Positions 53,782 through 64,000 of a DNA stretch of 64,000 nt are shown here, one piece after another. The DNA comes from Micromonospora coerulea (GTDB lineage Bacteria; Actinomycetota; Actinomycetes; Mycobacteriales; Micromonosporaceae). The stretch covers positions 372,001 through 436,000 of the forward strand of contig NZ_JAEMUW010000002.1 of assembly GCF_016598485.1 (NCBI RefSeq), in the 5' to 3' direction. The first letter of the stretch is position 1, and every line of letters begins with the position of its first letter. Position numbers and translations under genes: made by a program. The notes beneath the pieces are model-generated. The model made no database searches. It worked only from the letters and a program-made list of their open reading frames with translations, and had not been told where the DNA came from.

Positions 53782-54720
53782 ATGGCCACTATCGCGCTCG
53801 CCGCCACCGACGCGATGCTGCACTTCGAGCTCGCCATGGCCTGCGAGGTATTCGTCCGCGACCCCTCCGGTCTGGCAGACCCGTGGTACGACCTCGTGGT
53901 CTGCGGCCCGGGCCCGGTCCGGATCGGCAGATTCCGGATGGAACCTGACGACGGGTTGGACCGACTCGCCCGCGCCGACACCGTGATCATCCCGGCCGTG
54001 GAAGACATCGACGCGGACGTGCCACCCGACCTGCTTGACGCCGTCCGCGCGGCCCACGAGGCGGGCGCCCGGATGGTCTCGTTGTGCACCGGTGCGTTTG
54101 TGCTGGCCGCGGCCGGGGTGCTGGACGGGCTGCGCGCGACCACGCACTGGGCCCACACCGAGGCGCTGGCTGCCCGCTATCCCCGGGTGAAGGTCGACCC
54201 GGACGTGCTCTACGTCGACAACGGCAGCGTGCTCGCCTCTGCCGGCAAAGCCGCCGCAATCGACCTGTGCCTGCACCTGATCCGCCGCGACCACGGCTCG
54301 ACGGTCGCTAACGCCGTCGCCCGCCGCCTGGTCGTACCGCCGCATCGCGCCGGCGGCCAGGCCCAGTTCGTCGCCACGCCGGTGCCCGCCCGCGACGACC
54401 ATCCCCTTGCCCACCTGTTTCCCTGGGCGATGGAACGGCTGAACCGTCCGCTGACCGTGGAGGACCTGGCTCGCCAGGCGAACATGAGCTCGCGCAACCT
54501 GGCCCGCCACTTCAAGTCGGTAACAGGCACCACGCCGCTGCAGTGGCTGTCAACGCAGCGGATCCGCCGGGCCCAGGAGCTGCTGGAGAACACCGACAAC
54601 AGCATCGACGCCATCGCCCAGGCGGCTGGGATGGGAACCGCCACGACGCTGCGCCGACACTTCAACCGCACCGTCGGTGTACCTCCGGACGCCTACCGTC
54701 GCACCTTCCGCAGCGCCTGA
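53782..54720 (+). CDS. GlxA-family AraC-type regulator
   Basis: The product has 312 residues. The N-terminal DJ-1/PfpI-like domain has MVSLCTGAFVLAAAGVLDGL and ATTHWAHTEALAARYP. The C-terminal AraC double helix-turn-helix has LARQANMSSRNLARHFKSVT and IAQAAGMGTATTLRRHFNRT. The Cys of the elbow is present, but in this class the domain acts as a ligand sensor. It diverges from the saccharopine-dehydrogenase-like gene. Confidence 0.92.
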   Translation: MATIALAATDAMLHFELAMACEVFVRDPSGLADPWYDLVVCGPGPVRIGRFRMEPDDGLDRLARADTVIIPAVEDIDADVPPDLLDAVRAAHEAGARMVSLCTGAFVLAAAGVLDGLRATTHWAHTEALAARYPRVKVDPDVLYVDNGSVLASAGKAAAIDLCLHLIRRDHGSTVANAVARRLVVPPHRAGGQAQFVATPVPARDDHPLAHLFPWAMERLNRPLTVEDLARQANMSSRNLARHFKSVTGTTPLQWLSTQRIRRAQELLENTDNSIDAIAQAAGMGTATTLRRHFNRTVGVPPDAYRRTFRSA

Positions 54721-54744
54721 CCCTCGCCCGAAACCAATGCCGGG

Positions 54745-54783
54745 CGAGCCCCGGTCGATCGCTGGTGGATCGACCGGGGCTCG
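54745..54783. terminator. Terminator between convergent glxA-like and katG genes
   Basis: A 16-bp perfect stem (54745-54760 with 54768-54783; core GAGCCCCGGTCGATC) surrounds a 7-nt loop. It serves both convergent genes. Confidence 0.85.
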
Positions 54784-54798
54784 TCGTTTGAAGCCGGG

Positions 54799-57075
<2,277 letters not shown>

Positions 57076-57528
57076 CTACTTCCTTCCGAACTGGCGGATC
57101 AGTGGGGACGTGCGTTCGGTCGCACAGTCGGGGCAGGTGCCCCAGTAGACGACCTCCGCCTCGTCGACCTCGAAGCCGTGGTCGTCGGAGGCGGTGAGAC
57201 AGGGAGCATGGCCGACGGCGCAGTCGACGTCGGCGATCGCGCCGCAGGAGCGGCACACGACATGGTGGTGGTTGTCCCCCACGCGGGACTCGTACCGGGC
57301 GGTCGCACCGGCAGGCTGGATGCGCCGCACCAGACCGGCGTCGGTGAGCGCACGCAGCACGTCGTACACCGCCTGGTGGGAGACCGTGGGCTGATCCGCC
57401 CGTACCAGGGCGATCACCGTGTCGGTGTCGACGTGCGGGTGGTCGCGCAGCGCTGCGAGCACCGCCAACCGGGGCCTGGTCACGCGCAACGAGACCGCCC
57501 GCAGCTGAGTCTCGAAGTCGGACGTCAT
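57076..57528 (-). CDS. furA: Fur-family peroxide regulator (FurA/CatR)
   Basis: The product has 150 residues from ATG 57528. The winged helix has QPTVSHQAVYDVLRALTDAG. The metal site has DNHHHVVCRSCGAIADVDC, and GTCPDCATE is the second CxxC zinc pair. Gene order furA-katG with adjacent stop and start codons is the classic actinobacterial redox operon: the metal-bound protein represses both genes, and peroxide relieves it. The start fits a leaderless transcript (see the promoter entry). Confidence 0.95.
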   Translation of the reverse strand: MTSDFETQLRAVSLRVTRPRLAVLAALRDHPHVDTDTVIALVRADQPTVSHQAVYDVLRALTDAGLVRRIQPAGATARYESRVGDNHHHVVCRSCGAIADVDCAVGHAPCLTASDDHGFEVDEAEVVYWGTCPDCATERTSPLIRQFGRK

Positions 57529-57534
57529 GTGATG

Positions 57535-57564
57535 AACATAGTCCAGTCTTTTGGAATGGATCAA
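57535..57564 (-). promoter_or_regulatory. furA-katG promoter, apparently leaderless
   Basis: On the minus strand TTGATC (57564-57559), an 18-bp spacer and TATGTT (57540-57535) place the transcription start at or next to the A of the furA ATG (57528), matching the leaderless furA mRNA known in mycobacteria. The AT-rich spacer (CCATTCCAAAAGACTGGA) is a likely FurA box. Confidence 0.6.
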
Positions 57565-57832
57565 GTTTTGCTCGACCTCAACCCGCACCCCTTCCACGCA
57601 GACCCGGTCGCCCAGTCGTCGGGCAGGCCCGGGCGGCCGGATTGCACTGCTCCTCGTCGCGTGAGGTACGGGGCCTCCTGGTCATGCCCGTTATGCGCGG
57701 ATCCTCGGATTACGCCGGGTTTCTAGCGCTGACATCGCTCCGTCGTGCTGATCGACGCGATCGATACGACGCTTAACGACTGACCTCGGGGCGGCGCAAC
57801 TGATGGTCGTCCCCGGTCGTGCCCCTCAATTC
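57565..57832. other. Gene-free spacer
   Basis: Apart from the promoter on its left side I see no gene or structured element here. Confidence 0.35.
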
Positions 57833-58489
57833 CTAGCGGTGAACCGTTCCCAGCAAATGGCCCTCCGGGTCCGTGACGATCACATAGGCCAGCTGGTGGA
57901 CGCGCAGGTGGGACTCGACGTCGGCCAGGGCCAAGTGGGGGCGCAGTGTCAAGGGACCGGACTCCATCACTTCGTGGACCGCAGTGCCGGGGGCGGCATC
58001 AAGGGCGGCGTGCCGGAGTCGGCCGAGCAGAGTGCGATCGTCGGCGACAACGAGGGCGAACCGGTACGGGGAGGCGTCGACGCGGGCCCGGACGGCGGCG
58101 AGCGTCTCGTCAGGGCGGGCGGTGGGCACGTCGTGGCGCAGGCGGCTACCGGCGGTTGGTGCGTTGGCCGCGGCACCCTCGCTGGGCAGGTTGTGCGCGA
58201 GCCAGTCCTCCTTGCCGGCGGCATAGTCGTAGACGTCGGTGAACCCGAGGGCTTCGAGCCGACACGCGGCTCGCGGGCTCATGTCTCAAAGGCCGTCCCA
58301 GCAGTAGACGACCACCGGGCGGGTGCGGTTGAGGGACGCGGTCGTGCCGGGGCTGACGGTCTTGAGGGGGATATTGATCGCGCCGGGCAGATGCTGGTCG
58401 GCGTACTCGGCGGCGGGCAACACCTCCACGAGCTGAGCGCCCACGTCGAGCAGTGCATGCAGCCGCCGTAGATCGATCTGGGCGACCAT
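57833..58489 (-). CDS. Rhodanese-CBS protein interrupted by one UGA at a conserved position
   Basis: From ATG 58489 the frame encodes a rhodanese domain (VDVGAQ-like strand, AEYADQHLPGAINIPL, VVVYCWDGL). It meets TGA 58288-58286 and continues in the same frame with DMSPRAACRLEALGFTDVYD and a CBS pair (DETLAAVRARVDASPYRFAL, HEVMESGPLTLRP) to 57833, 218 codons in all. As far as I recall, relatives have Cys at the UGA position (CDMSPRAA). A stem CGAGCC/GGCTCG with a GCGTGTC loop lies 12 nt after the UGA. It is either a selenoprotein or a nonsense pseudogene. The start overlaps the upstream stop (TGATG). Confidence 0.6.
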
Positions 58490-58821
58490 CAGCCGGCCGC
58501 CAAGCCAGATGCCCGGCGCTGCAAGGCGGCCAAAATCCACTTGTCGGGCGGGGTGCCGCGAAGGCCGTCCTCGGTCGGGTAGAGCCGGCACTGCAGGCCG
58601 TAATCCGTGCGCTGCGCGGCGGTCGGGTCGACATCGACGCCGTCGATCCGCAGCGTCGGCGAGCCGAGGAACGCCAGCGTCTGGGCGTCGGCGCCAGTCT
58701 CCACCGCGCGCTCGTGGATCGGATCGTCCACCCCGGCGCGGTCGAGCAGCGCCCGCAGATGCGGAATGAAACCCTCGTGGTTCGGGCAGCCGTCGAAGTG
58801 CAACACCTCGATCACCCTCAT
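58489..58821 (-). CDS. Thioredoxin-like 'DF family (seleno)protein' homologue
   Basis: The product has 110 residues. The start VIEVLHFDGCPNHEG has the DGCPN active-site motif (Cys 12, codon TGC). GSPTLRIDGVDVDP and GLQCRLYPTEDGLRGTPP are the conserved cis-Pro strand and end. From memory, database families of this type are labelled selenoproteins because some members carry Sec at this Cys. The fold is thioredoxin-like; a redox or organomercurial-lyase-like role has been suggested only by similarity. It is translationally coupled to the rhodanese-CBS frame. Confidence 0.75.
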   Translation of the reverse strand: MRVIEVLHFDGCPNHEGFIPHLRALLDRAGVDDPIHERAVETGADAQTLAFLGSPTLRIDGVDVDPTAAQRTDYGLQCRLYPTEDGLRGTPPDKWILAALQRRASGLAAG

Positions 58822-58902
58822 CCGTCCTTCCCCCTCCGCAGACCGAAGGGCAGCAACTCGGTGTGCGGGTTGGAACCGGCAGCAGTGGCGCCCGCACCTG
58901 CG

Positions 58903-59345
58903 TCAGGTCATTTCGCACTGGGCCCCGTCGCGCGATTGACCGCCGCCTGAATGTCCTGCGGACATGTCGACTTTAGCGATACCCCGCCGGTTCCGTTCCG
59001 GATCGGTGACGGCATCGGTCACCACGTACATCAGCATGCTTGCTGCAGACCCGCTGCCGGTGCTGTCGATGCCGGTCACCGCTTGGCGGGCGACGGCCAG
59101 CAGCGCGTCGAGCTTGGGTTCCACCGGATCGCCGACACACGCAGCGATGGTCTGGTCGAGGCTGAGCCCGGCGCGCCTGGCGGCCGACGTGTGCGCGGCC
59201 TGGCAGGAGTCGCAGCGGTCGGCGGCTCACGGCAAGGGCGATGGCCTTGCGGGCGCGCGCATCGAAGGTGCCGTGTTCGACGGTCGCGGCCTGCACTGCG
59301 GTGTATGCGGCCAGCACCACTGACCCCCGCCGCCCACCCCGGTCG
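58903..59345 (-). pseudogene. Frameshifted carboxymuconolactone decarboxylase (AhpD-like) gene
   Basis: One frame gives LAAYTAVQAATVEHGTFDAR and KAIALAVS. After an indel near 59225 another frame gives ADRCDSCQAAHTSAARRAGL with the AhpD-type CxxCxxxH centre and continues to the stop at 58903. Both parts match one family in the correct order. The N-terminus is unclear and probably truncated. Confidence 0.65.
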
Positions 59346-59484
59346 GCGCGAGGATCAGTTGGCCCGCGGAGGCCCGCCCCACCACCCGGTGGGAGTCGCT
59401 CGCCCAACAGGCGAGGATCCACAACACCCACCGCAAACCCGGTGAACGTCAGTGGACACCGCACCAGGTACCTCGGACGAGTTT

Positions 59485-60234
59485 TCACGGACGCGGTGAA
59501 TCTTGCTCGACCAAGGTTTCGAGCGGAGCGCGACACGGTGCCGGTGCGCCGTCCATGAGGTAATCGAGGGCCATCGCGGCCCTGATCAGTGCGAGGTGAC
59601 TGAAGGCTTGGGGAAAGTTGCCGACTTGCTCGCCGGTCGGGCCGATCTCCTCTGCGAAAAGACCGAGGTGAGTGCTGTAGGTGAGCATTTTCTCGAAGTT
59701 GATCAGCGCGTCGTTCAAACGTCCTGAGCGGGCCAGGGCTTCGACGTACCAGAAGGTGCACATGCTGAAGGTGCCTTCGTTGCCGGGCAGGCCATCGGGC
59801 GATGCGGTGGGGTTGTACCGGTAGACGAGGCTGTCCGAAACGAGTTCGTCGTCCATGGCCCGCAGTGTGGACTGCCACATCGGATCGTCGGGCGCGATGA
59901 ACCCCACGGCCGGCATGATGAGCAACGCCGCGTCCAGGACGTCGCTGTCGTGGTGCTGCACGAACGCCCGGCGTGCGGGGTGGTAACCCCGGTTCATGAT
60001 CTGGTGGTAGATCCGGCCGCGCTCGGCGCTCCAGCGGTCGATTTCGCCGGGTACGCCATCGGGTGCGATACGGAAATGCCCGCCCCGCTTCCGGTCGAGC
60101 AGTCCGGCGAACAGGCTGGGCGAGTCGAACCGCGGCGCGCAGAACCAGTCAAGGGTGCCGTCGTCCGCGATCAGCGCCGCTGTTTGCAGGTCGCCGATCA
60201 GGCCATGTGACTCGGCGAACGGATACGACTCCAC
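59485..60234 (-). pseudogene. GH15 enzyme with a large in-frame internal deletion
   Basis: GTG 60234 behind GCAGGAGGC gives 249 residues instead of about 600. The N-terminal beta-domain start (HGLIGDLQTAALIADDGTLD, then FCAPRFDSPSLFAGLLDRKR) is joined after RIAPDG directly to the far C-terminal part (RIYHQIMNRGY, then FVQHHDSDVLDAALLIMPAV and FAEEIGPTGEQVGNFPQAFS). About 350 residues, including most of the catalytic barrel, are missing but the frame is kept. A stable protein without activity is possible. Confidence 0.8.
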
Positions 60235-60545
60235 GCACCGGCCTCCTGCCCGGACTCCTGCAACTGCTCTCACCGTAGGTGCTGGCCGGAGCTCGGCGGC
60301 GGCACATCGGTCAGGACCAGCGCCAGGATCACGCTGCATGTCGCGGCGAGCAGTCCTCCCGACGACGCCAGGGTCGAGCGCTATTGACGTGTTCCGACCT
60401 CTCGCGGGCCGCACGAGGCCCGGGGCCGGCGCAGAGGAGGTAACGAGCCGCCACTGACTCACACCGCCGCACTCGCCGCTCGCGCTCCTCATCCTCGCCG
60501 GCCAGAACGCCTTGCCGGAGGCGGCTCCATCTCGAGACTGATCTC

Positions 60546-60941
60546 ATGCCGGCCGACGCGGTCGTCGCCGTGTCCCTCAAGGGTGCGCGCGTCAACTCCC
60601 ATCCCGTGGCGGCTGTCCGGGAATCGGCCGATCCGCACCTGGGCCCACGGTGGGGAGAGCACCCGGGCAGCCGCGCCTTCGAATCCACCGGTCAGGTGAC
60701 CGACGACGGCATGCTTGGCGAACTCCCCGCCGACCTGCGCGCACGTGATGTCATGAGCCTGTCGTTGGAGGCCGTCGGGGATCTCCTCATCCGCTACCAG
60801 TTGGCCGGCTACCCGCCGGACCTCCTGATCGAGGTACCGGCGGACGCCGCCCGGACGCACGAGTTCCACCGAGCGAACGAGATGATCGAAGTCGGCCGGC
60901 GAGCAGCGCTCACCGCCCTCGCGTCGAGCCCGTTCATCTGA
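60546..60941 (+). pseudogene. C-terminal remnant of a patatin-like phospholipase
   Basis: The product has 131 residues. ADAVVAVSLKGARVN and VMSLSLEAVGDLLIRYQLAG followed by PDLLIEVPADAARTHEFHRA are the end of the RssA/YlbK patatin family. The N-terminal half with the GxSxG nucleophile and its oxyanion Gly-rich loop is absent, so it cannot be active. Confidence 0.6.
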
Positions 60942-61009
60942 CGGCACGCCCAGAGATCGAAACTGCTCCGATCGTGTTTCGCTTGTCCCGGGGAGGGTAG
61001 CCGCGCCCG

Positions 61010-62191
61010 ATGAGCGACGCCGACGATCGGTCCACGGCCCGCCGGGCGCTGATCGTCATCGGTCTGATCCTCGCCACCCTGGTGGGGCTGGCGCTGGTGT
61101 GGGAGACCCGGCGGGTCTTGATCTGGGTGGTGGTCGCCGCGTTCTTCGCGGTGGCTCTGAGTCCCCTGGTGGACCGGGTGCAACGACGGATCGTCCGGCG
61201 TCGGGCGGCGGCCACGCTGGTCGTGTTTCTGGCCGCCTTCGTGGCTCTCGCCGCGCTCGGCCTGGTGATCGTGGTGCCCCTGCTGGACGAACTGGCCCGG
61301 TTCGCCGACCGGGCGCCGGACCTGTTGCGCGAGGCCCGGGCCGGACGCGGGCCGGTCGGTGAGCTGCTGGAGCGGTTCCACCTGCGGCGGCACGCCGAGG
61401 CCCATGTCGACCAGATCCAGCGCTTCGGCGGCCAACTCGGCCGGTCGACGGTCGGCCTGGTCCGTGGGACGGTTCAGGGCGTCGCCGGAGTGTTGACCGT
61501 GGTGGTGCTGGCTTACCTGATGGTGGTGCAGGGGCCGCGGATCACCGCCGGGACGCTGGCCCTGGCCGGTGGCACCCGAGCGGAGCGGCTACGCCGCATC
61601 GGCCGGGAGTCGGCGCGCACCATCACCGGTTACCTGAGCGGCAACCTGCTGATCAGCCTGATCTGCGGCCTGGCGACCTTCGTGGTACTCGCGCTGACCG
61701 GCGTGCCGTTCGCCGCCGTGATCGCGCTGTTGGTCGCCATCGCGGACCTGATCCCGCTGGTGGGGGCGACCCTCGGCGCCATCGTCGCGGCCGGCGCGGG
61801 CTTCCTGCACTCCCCCACCGCCGGGGTCGTCGTGCTGGTCTTCTTCGTGGTCTACCAGCAGGTCGAGAACCACCTGCTGCAACCGGTCATCATGTCCCGA
61901 GCGGTCCGGCTCAACCCACTGACCGTGCTGGTCAGCGTGCTGCTCGCCGCAGAGCTGGGTGGCCTCCTGGGAGCCCTGCTGGCCATCCCGGCCGCCGGCA
62001 TCGCGCAGATCCTGCTGCGTGAGTTCGTCCCCGCCAACCGGCGAGCCGGCTCCGTGCTGGCAGCGGCCGGCCCCGCGGACCGCGCGGGGGGCGGCGGTCC
62101 AGACCAGCCGGCGGGCGACCACCCGAGGGACGGTGGGACGACCCGCAGCCGGCACTCCGGTCACCGGGACCGGCCAGCGGCCGCCGACTGA
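61010..62191 (+). CDS. AI-2E-family membrane transporter
   Basis: The product has 393 residues with seven to eight helices. The conserved centre GYLSGNLLISLICGLATFVV followed by IADLIPLVGATLGAIVAAGA and VYQQVENHLLQPVIMSRAVR is diagnostic of the AI-2E/TqsA/YdiK family. The C-terminal tail is long, hydrophilic and probably disordered (DHPRDGGTTRSRHSGHRDRP). Members transport autoinducer-2 or ions. It is the only intact gene in a decayed block. Confidence 0.88.
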   Translation: MSDADDRSTARRALIVIGLILATLVGLALVWETRRVLIWVVVAAFFAVALSPLVDRVQRRIVRRRAAATLVVFLAAFVALAALGLVIVVPLLDELARFADRAPDLLREARAGRGPVGELLERFHLRRHAEAHVDQIQRFGGQLGRSTVGLVRGTVQGVAGVLTVVVLAYLMVVQGPRITAGTLALAGGTRAERLRRIGRESARTITGYLSGNLLISLICGLATFVVLALTGVPFAAVIALLVAIADLIPLVGATLGAIVAAGAGFLHSPTAGVVVLVFFVVYQQVENHLLQPVIMSRAVRLNPLTVLVSVLLAAELGGLLGALLAIPAAGIAQILLREFVPANRRAGSVLAAAGPADRAGGGGPDQPAGDHPRDGGTTRSRHSGHRDRPAAAD

Positions 62192-62277
62192 CCGGGCTGA
62201 CCGGCGGCGTGCCGCCATCTCAGGCGCACCCGGTCCAAGTGGAAGCGCTGGGCAGAAACGGCAGAAACGGGCGACCG

Positions 62278-63213
62278 ATGACGACGGGTGTTCGTCCTCG
62301 CGTTCTTCCGCCTCCCGCAGCAGCTGCTGGAGCATCTGAGACCGGCGCGTTCCAGACACTGGTGTTGCTGCTCCCCGTGGTGCATGTCTGGGCCTATACG
62401 GCGAGGTTTACCGACCTGTTCGACCCGCGGAATCCGCTGATACAGCTGCTGGTCATGTCGATGATGTTCGGCACCCTCGTGATGGCGGCTGCGGCGCCTG
62501 AGGCCTTCGGCCGCAACGGCCTGGTGTTCGCAGGTGCGTACGTCACCGTCCGGGTTGGTGTCCTCGCTGTCGGGGTGCTTTTGCTGCGTGGCCACGAGGG
62601 ACAGCGCAACGCCGTACGGCTACTGTTCTGGGTCGGCGTGCCTGCGGTGCCATGGATGACGGGTGCGTTCCTACCCGCTGGGGCACGTGGAGCGCTGTGA
62701 ATAACGGCGGCGGCCGTGGAGTACGGGGGGATCGCACTCGGCTTCCGCACGCCGGGGCTGGGCCGCGCCGGTACCCGTCGTCGGGCCGACATCGTGGTCG
62801 CCGAGGAGCACGTGGCCGAGCGGTACCAGCAGTTCTTCATCATCGCGCCCGGCGCGCCGATCCTGGCGACCTGACTGACGTTCGGTGCCGGCGAGTTCGG
62901 GGCTGACCGCAGTACCGCCGCCCTGGTGGCGCACCCGCTCGGTCACCCGGAACCGGCCTGGATCCCCGTCATCCTCGGCGGACGTGCCTTGATCCTCGCC
63001 GGACGGGCCATCTTCGAGTACGGGGTGTTCGGGCGCGTGTCTCTCCCCCGTGTGATCGGCGCACTCGCCCTCGTCGCCCTCACCCCAGCGATGGCGCCGG
63101 CGCCGCCGCTCGCGGTAGCCACCGCCGCCGCACTCATCCTGGCCGGCGTCGCCGTAGCCGACGCGGCCCGCACTCGAAAACTCCCATCCGAGCGGCCGTC
63201 ACCACCCGGCTGA
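62278..63213 (+). pseudogene. LtrA-like gene with two in-frame stops
   Basis: From ATG 62278 the frame gives low-temperature-requirement-A-like helices (FQTLVLLLPVVHVWAYTARF, NGLVFAGAYVTVRVGVLAVG). It stops at TGA 62698, where the family has Trp, continues with ITAAAVEYGGIALGFRTPGL and VAERYQQFFIIAPGAPILAT to a second TGA at about 62872, then runs on to 63213. The N-terminal first helices are also missing. It is clearly inactive. Confidence 0.75.
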
Positions 63214-63280
63214 AGATCGCTGGCGGGCAGCGGCAGGAAGGGTCGGAGGTTTGTGGGGGCCGCATCGGGTAACCCGCGCC

Positions 63281-64000
63281 ATGGCTGGTGACCGGCGAGA
63301 CGTGTCTCGCACCGGCGCCGTTGCCGAGCATGCCAAGGACGTGACGGCGAAGGCCCGGCGTCGTGGTGGTGAGGCAGGCCGGCTCAGGCTGCGGCTGTTC
63401 ACGATCATCCTGTTCGTCGCAGCTCAATGTGGGCTTGCCGCGACGTTGTCCTGGGGGCTGGCGCACGACGTCCTGGGTCGCCCCGCACCGATCTTCGCGC
63501 CCAGCGCGGCCGTCGGCACGATCGTCGCCGCCCTCGGGCAGCGCGCCTTACGTACCGCCGAGCTGATGCTCGGCGTGGGGCTGGGCCTGGTTGTCAGTGA
63601 TCTTCTCATCCGCTACCTCGGGTTCGGGCCCTGGCAGATCGGCCTGGTGGTGATGCTGGCCATCGCCGTCGCCCTGTTGATGACCGGGCGCAGCGGTGCG
63701 CTGGTCGCTCAGTCGGGCAGTACCGCTGTGCTGATCGCCACGATCTCCCATGTGGAGCAGGGCCTCGAATGGGCGCGGATCATTGACGCGGCAGTGGGTG
63801 GCGCCATCGGCCTGGCGGTGGTGGCGTTGCTGCTACCGATCAACCCGATGCGCATTCTCGACCGCGCCACCGCACCGGTCGCCGCGACCCTCCACACGCA
63901 GCTTCGAGAGGTGGCACACGCACTCGCCCGGCGTGACCCGGACCGCGCGATACGGGCGCTGGATCAGCTGAACGTAATGGAACCCGATCTCGCCCGGATG
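63281..64000 (+). CDS. FUSC-type membrane protein, cut by the right edge
   Basis: ATG 63281 opens a frame that is still open at the end of the window (240 codons). Helices and motifs match the FUSC protein at 41 kb: FAPSAAVGTIVAALGQRAL, ELMLGVGLGLVVSDLLI and WARIIDAAVGGAIGLAVVAL, followed by LPINPMRILDRA (LLPVNPLRVVRRA in the other). Probably a second member of the same exporter family. Confidence 0.85.
   Translation, partial: MAGDRRDVSRTGAVAEHAKDVTAKARRRGGEAGRLRLRLFTIILFVAAQCGLAATLSWGLAHDVLGRPAPIFAPSAAVGTIVAALGQRALRTAELMLGVGLGLVVSDLLIRYLGFGPWQIGLVVMLAIAVALLMTGRSGALVAQSGSTAVLIATISHVEQGLEWARIIDAAVGGAIGLAVVALLLPINPMRILDRATAPVAATLHTQLREVAHALARRDPDRAIRALDQLNVMEPDLARM

Noticed and set aside
62278..63213. 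Recoding of the two TGA codons in the LtrA-like gene
   Set aside because: Two stops at non-Cys positions plus a missing N-terminus indicate decay, not selenocysteine.

Overview
The window is GC-rich throughout. GTG starts are frequent, many gene pairs overlap by 4 nt, and the gene families are those of a high-GC actinomycete: AI-2E and FUSC membrane proteins, MmyB-type regulators, a GAF-ANTAR sensor, a MGT glycosyltransferase, FurA-KatG and DUF2267. I infer a Micromonosporaceae-like chromosome, but no rRNA or complete tRNA gene is present to confirm it. The region looks like accessory or arm DNA: single enzymes, one- and two-component regulators and an unusually large share of broken genes.

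1-16 kb: a partial unknown gene, a DUF4240 gene killed by an in-frame TGA, a VOC protein, an asparaginase relic, a WD40 protein, an HxlR relic and an alpha/beta hydrolase. These are followed by the cyanophycin pair cphB-cphA. A diverged second copy of the DUF4240 5' region at 9.3-9.6 kb forms a direct repeat with 0.96-1.23 kb. Next come a SUMF1-like protein, an AbiEii-type nucleotidyltransferase with its overlapping partner, an MBL hydrolase, an ArsR regulator, a TraB-like protein and small genes.

16-31 kb: hemerythrin, SDR, a GH15 glucoamylase-like enzyme, hydrolases, a two-component system divergent from a three-gene ABC exporter operon (one permease carries a large extracellular insert), a two-domain SagB-type oxidoreductase and a PIN protein.

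31-46 kb: a DapA-family aldolase divergent from a LysR regulator, small proteins, a GAF-ANTAR sensor, a CYP152-type P450, two membrane proteins with lipase-like serine motifs, a FUSC protein, a MGT glycosyltransferase operon, and an MmyB-type regulator divergent from a flavin reductase.

46-51 kb: a terminator beside a possible tmRNA 3'-end fragment, a compositionally different isochorismatase-type gene, and a nest of insertion-sequence remains: an intact IS5-type element with pieces of IS630- and IS481-type transposases on its right and a further IS630 piece on its left.

51-64 kb: a methyltransferase divergent from an XRE-cupin regulator with a clear palindrome between them, a GNAT, a saccharopine-dehydrogenase-like protein, a GlxA-like regulator, and the furA-katG peroxide defence operon with an apparently leaderless promoter. 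A rhodanese-CBS reading frame is interrupted by a single UGA where relatives are thought to carry cysteine; it lies downstream of a gene from a family with selenoprotein members and is followed by a hairpin at SECIS-like distance. The segment 58.9-63.2 kb is heavily decayed (carboxymuconolactone decarboxylase, GH15, patatin and LtrA pseudogenes) around an intact AI-2E transporter. The window ends inside a second FUSC-type gene.
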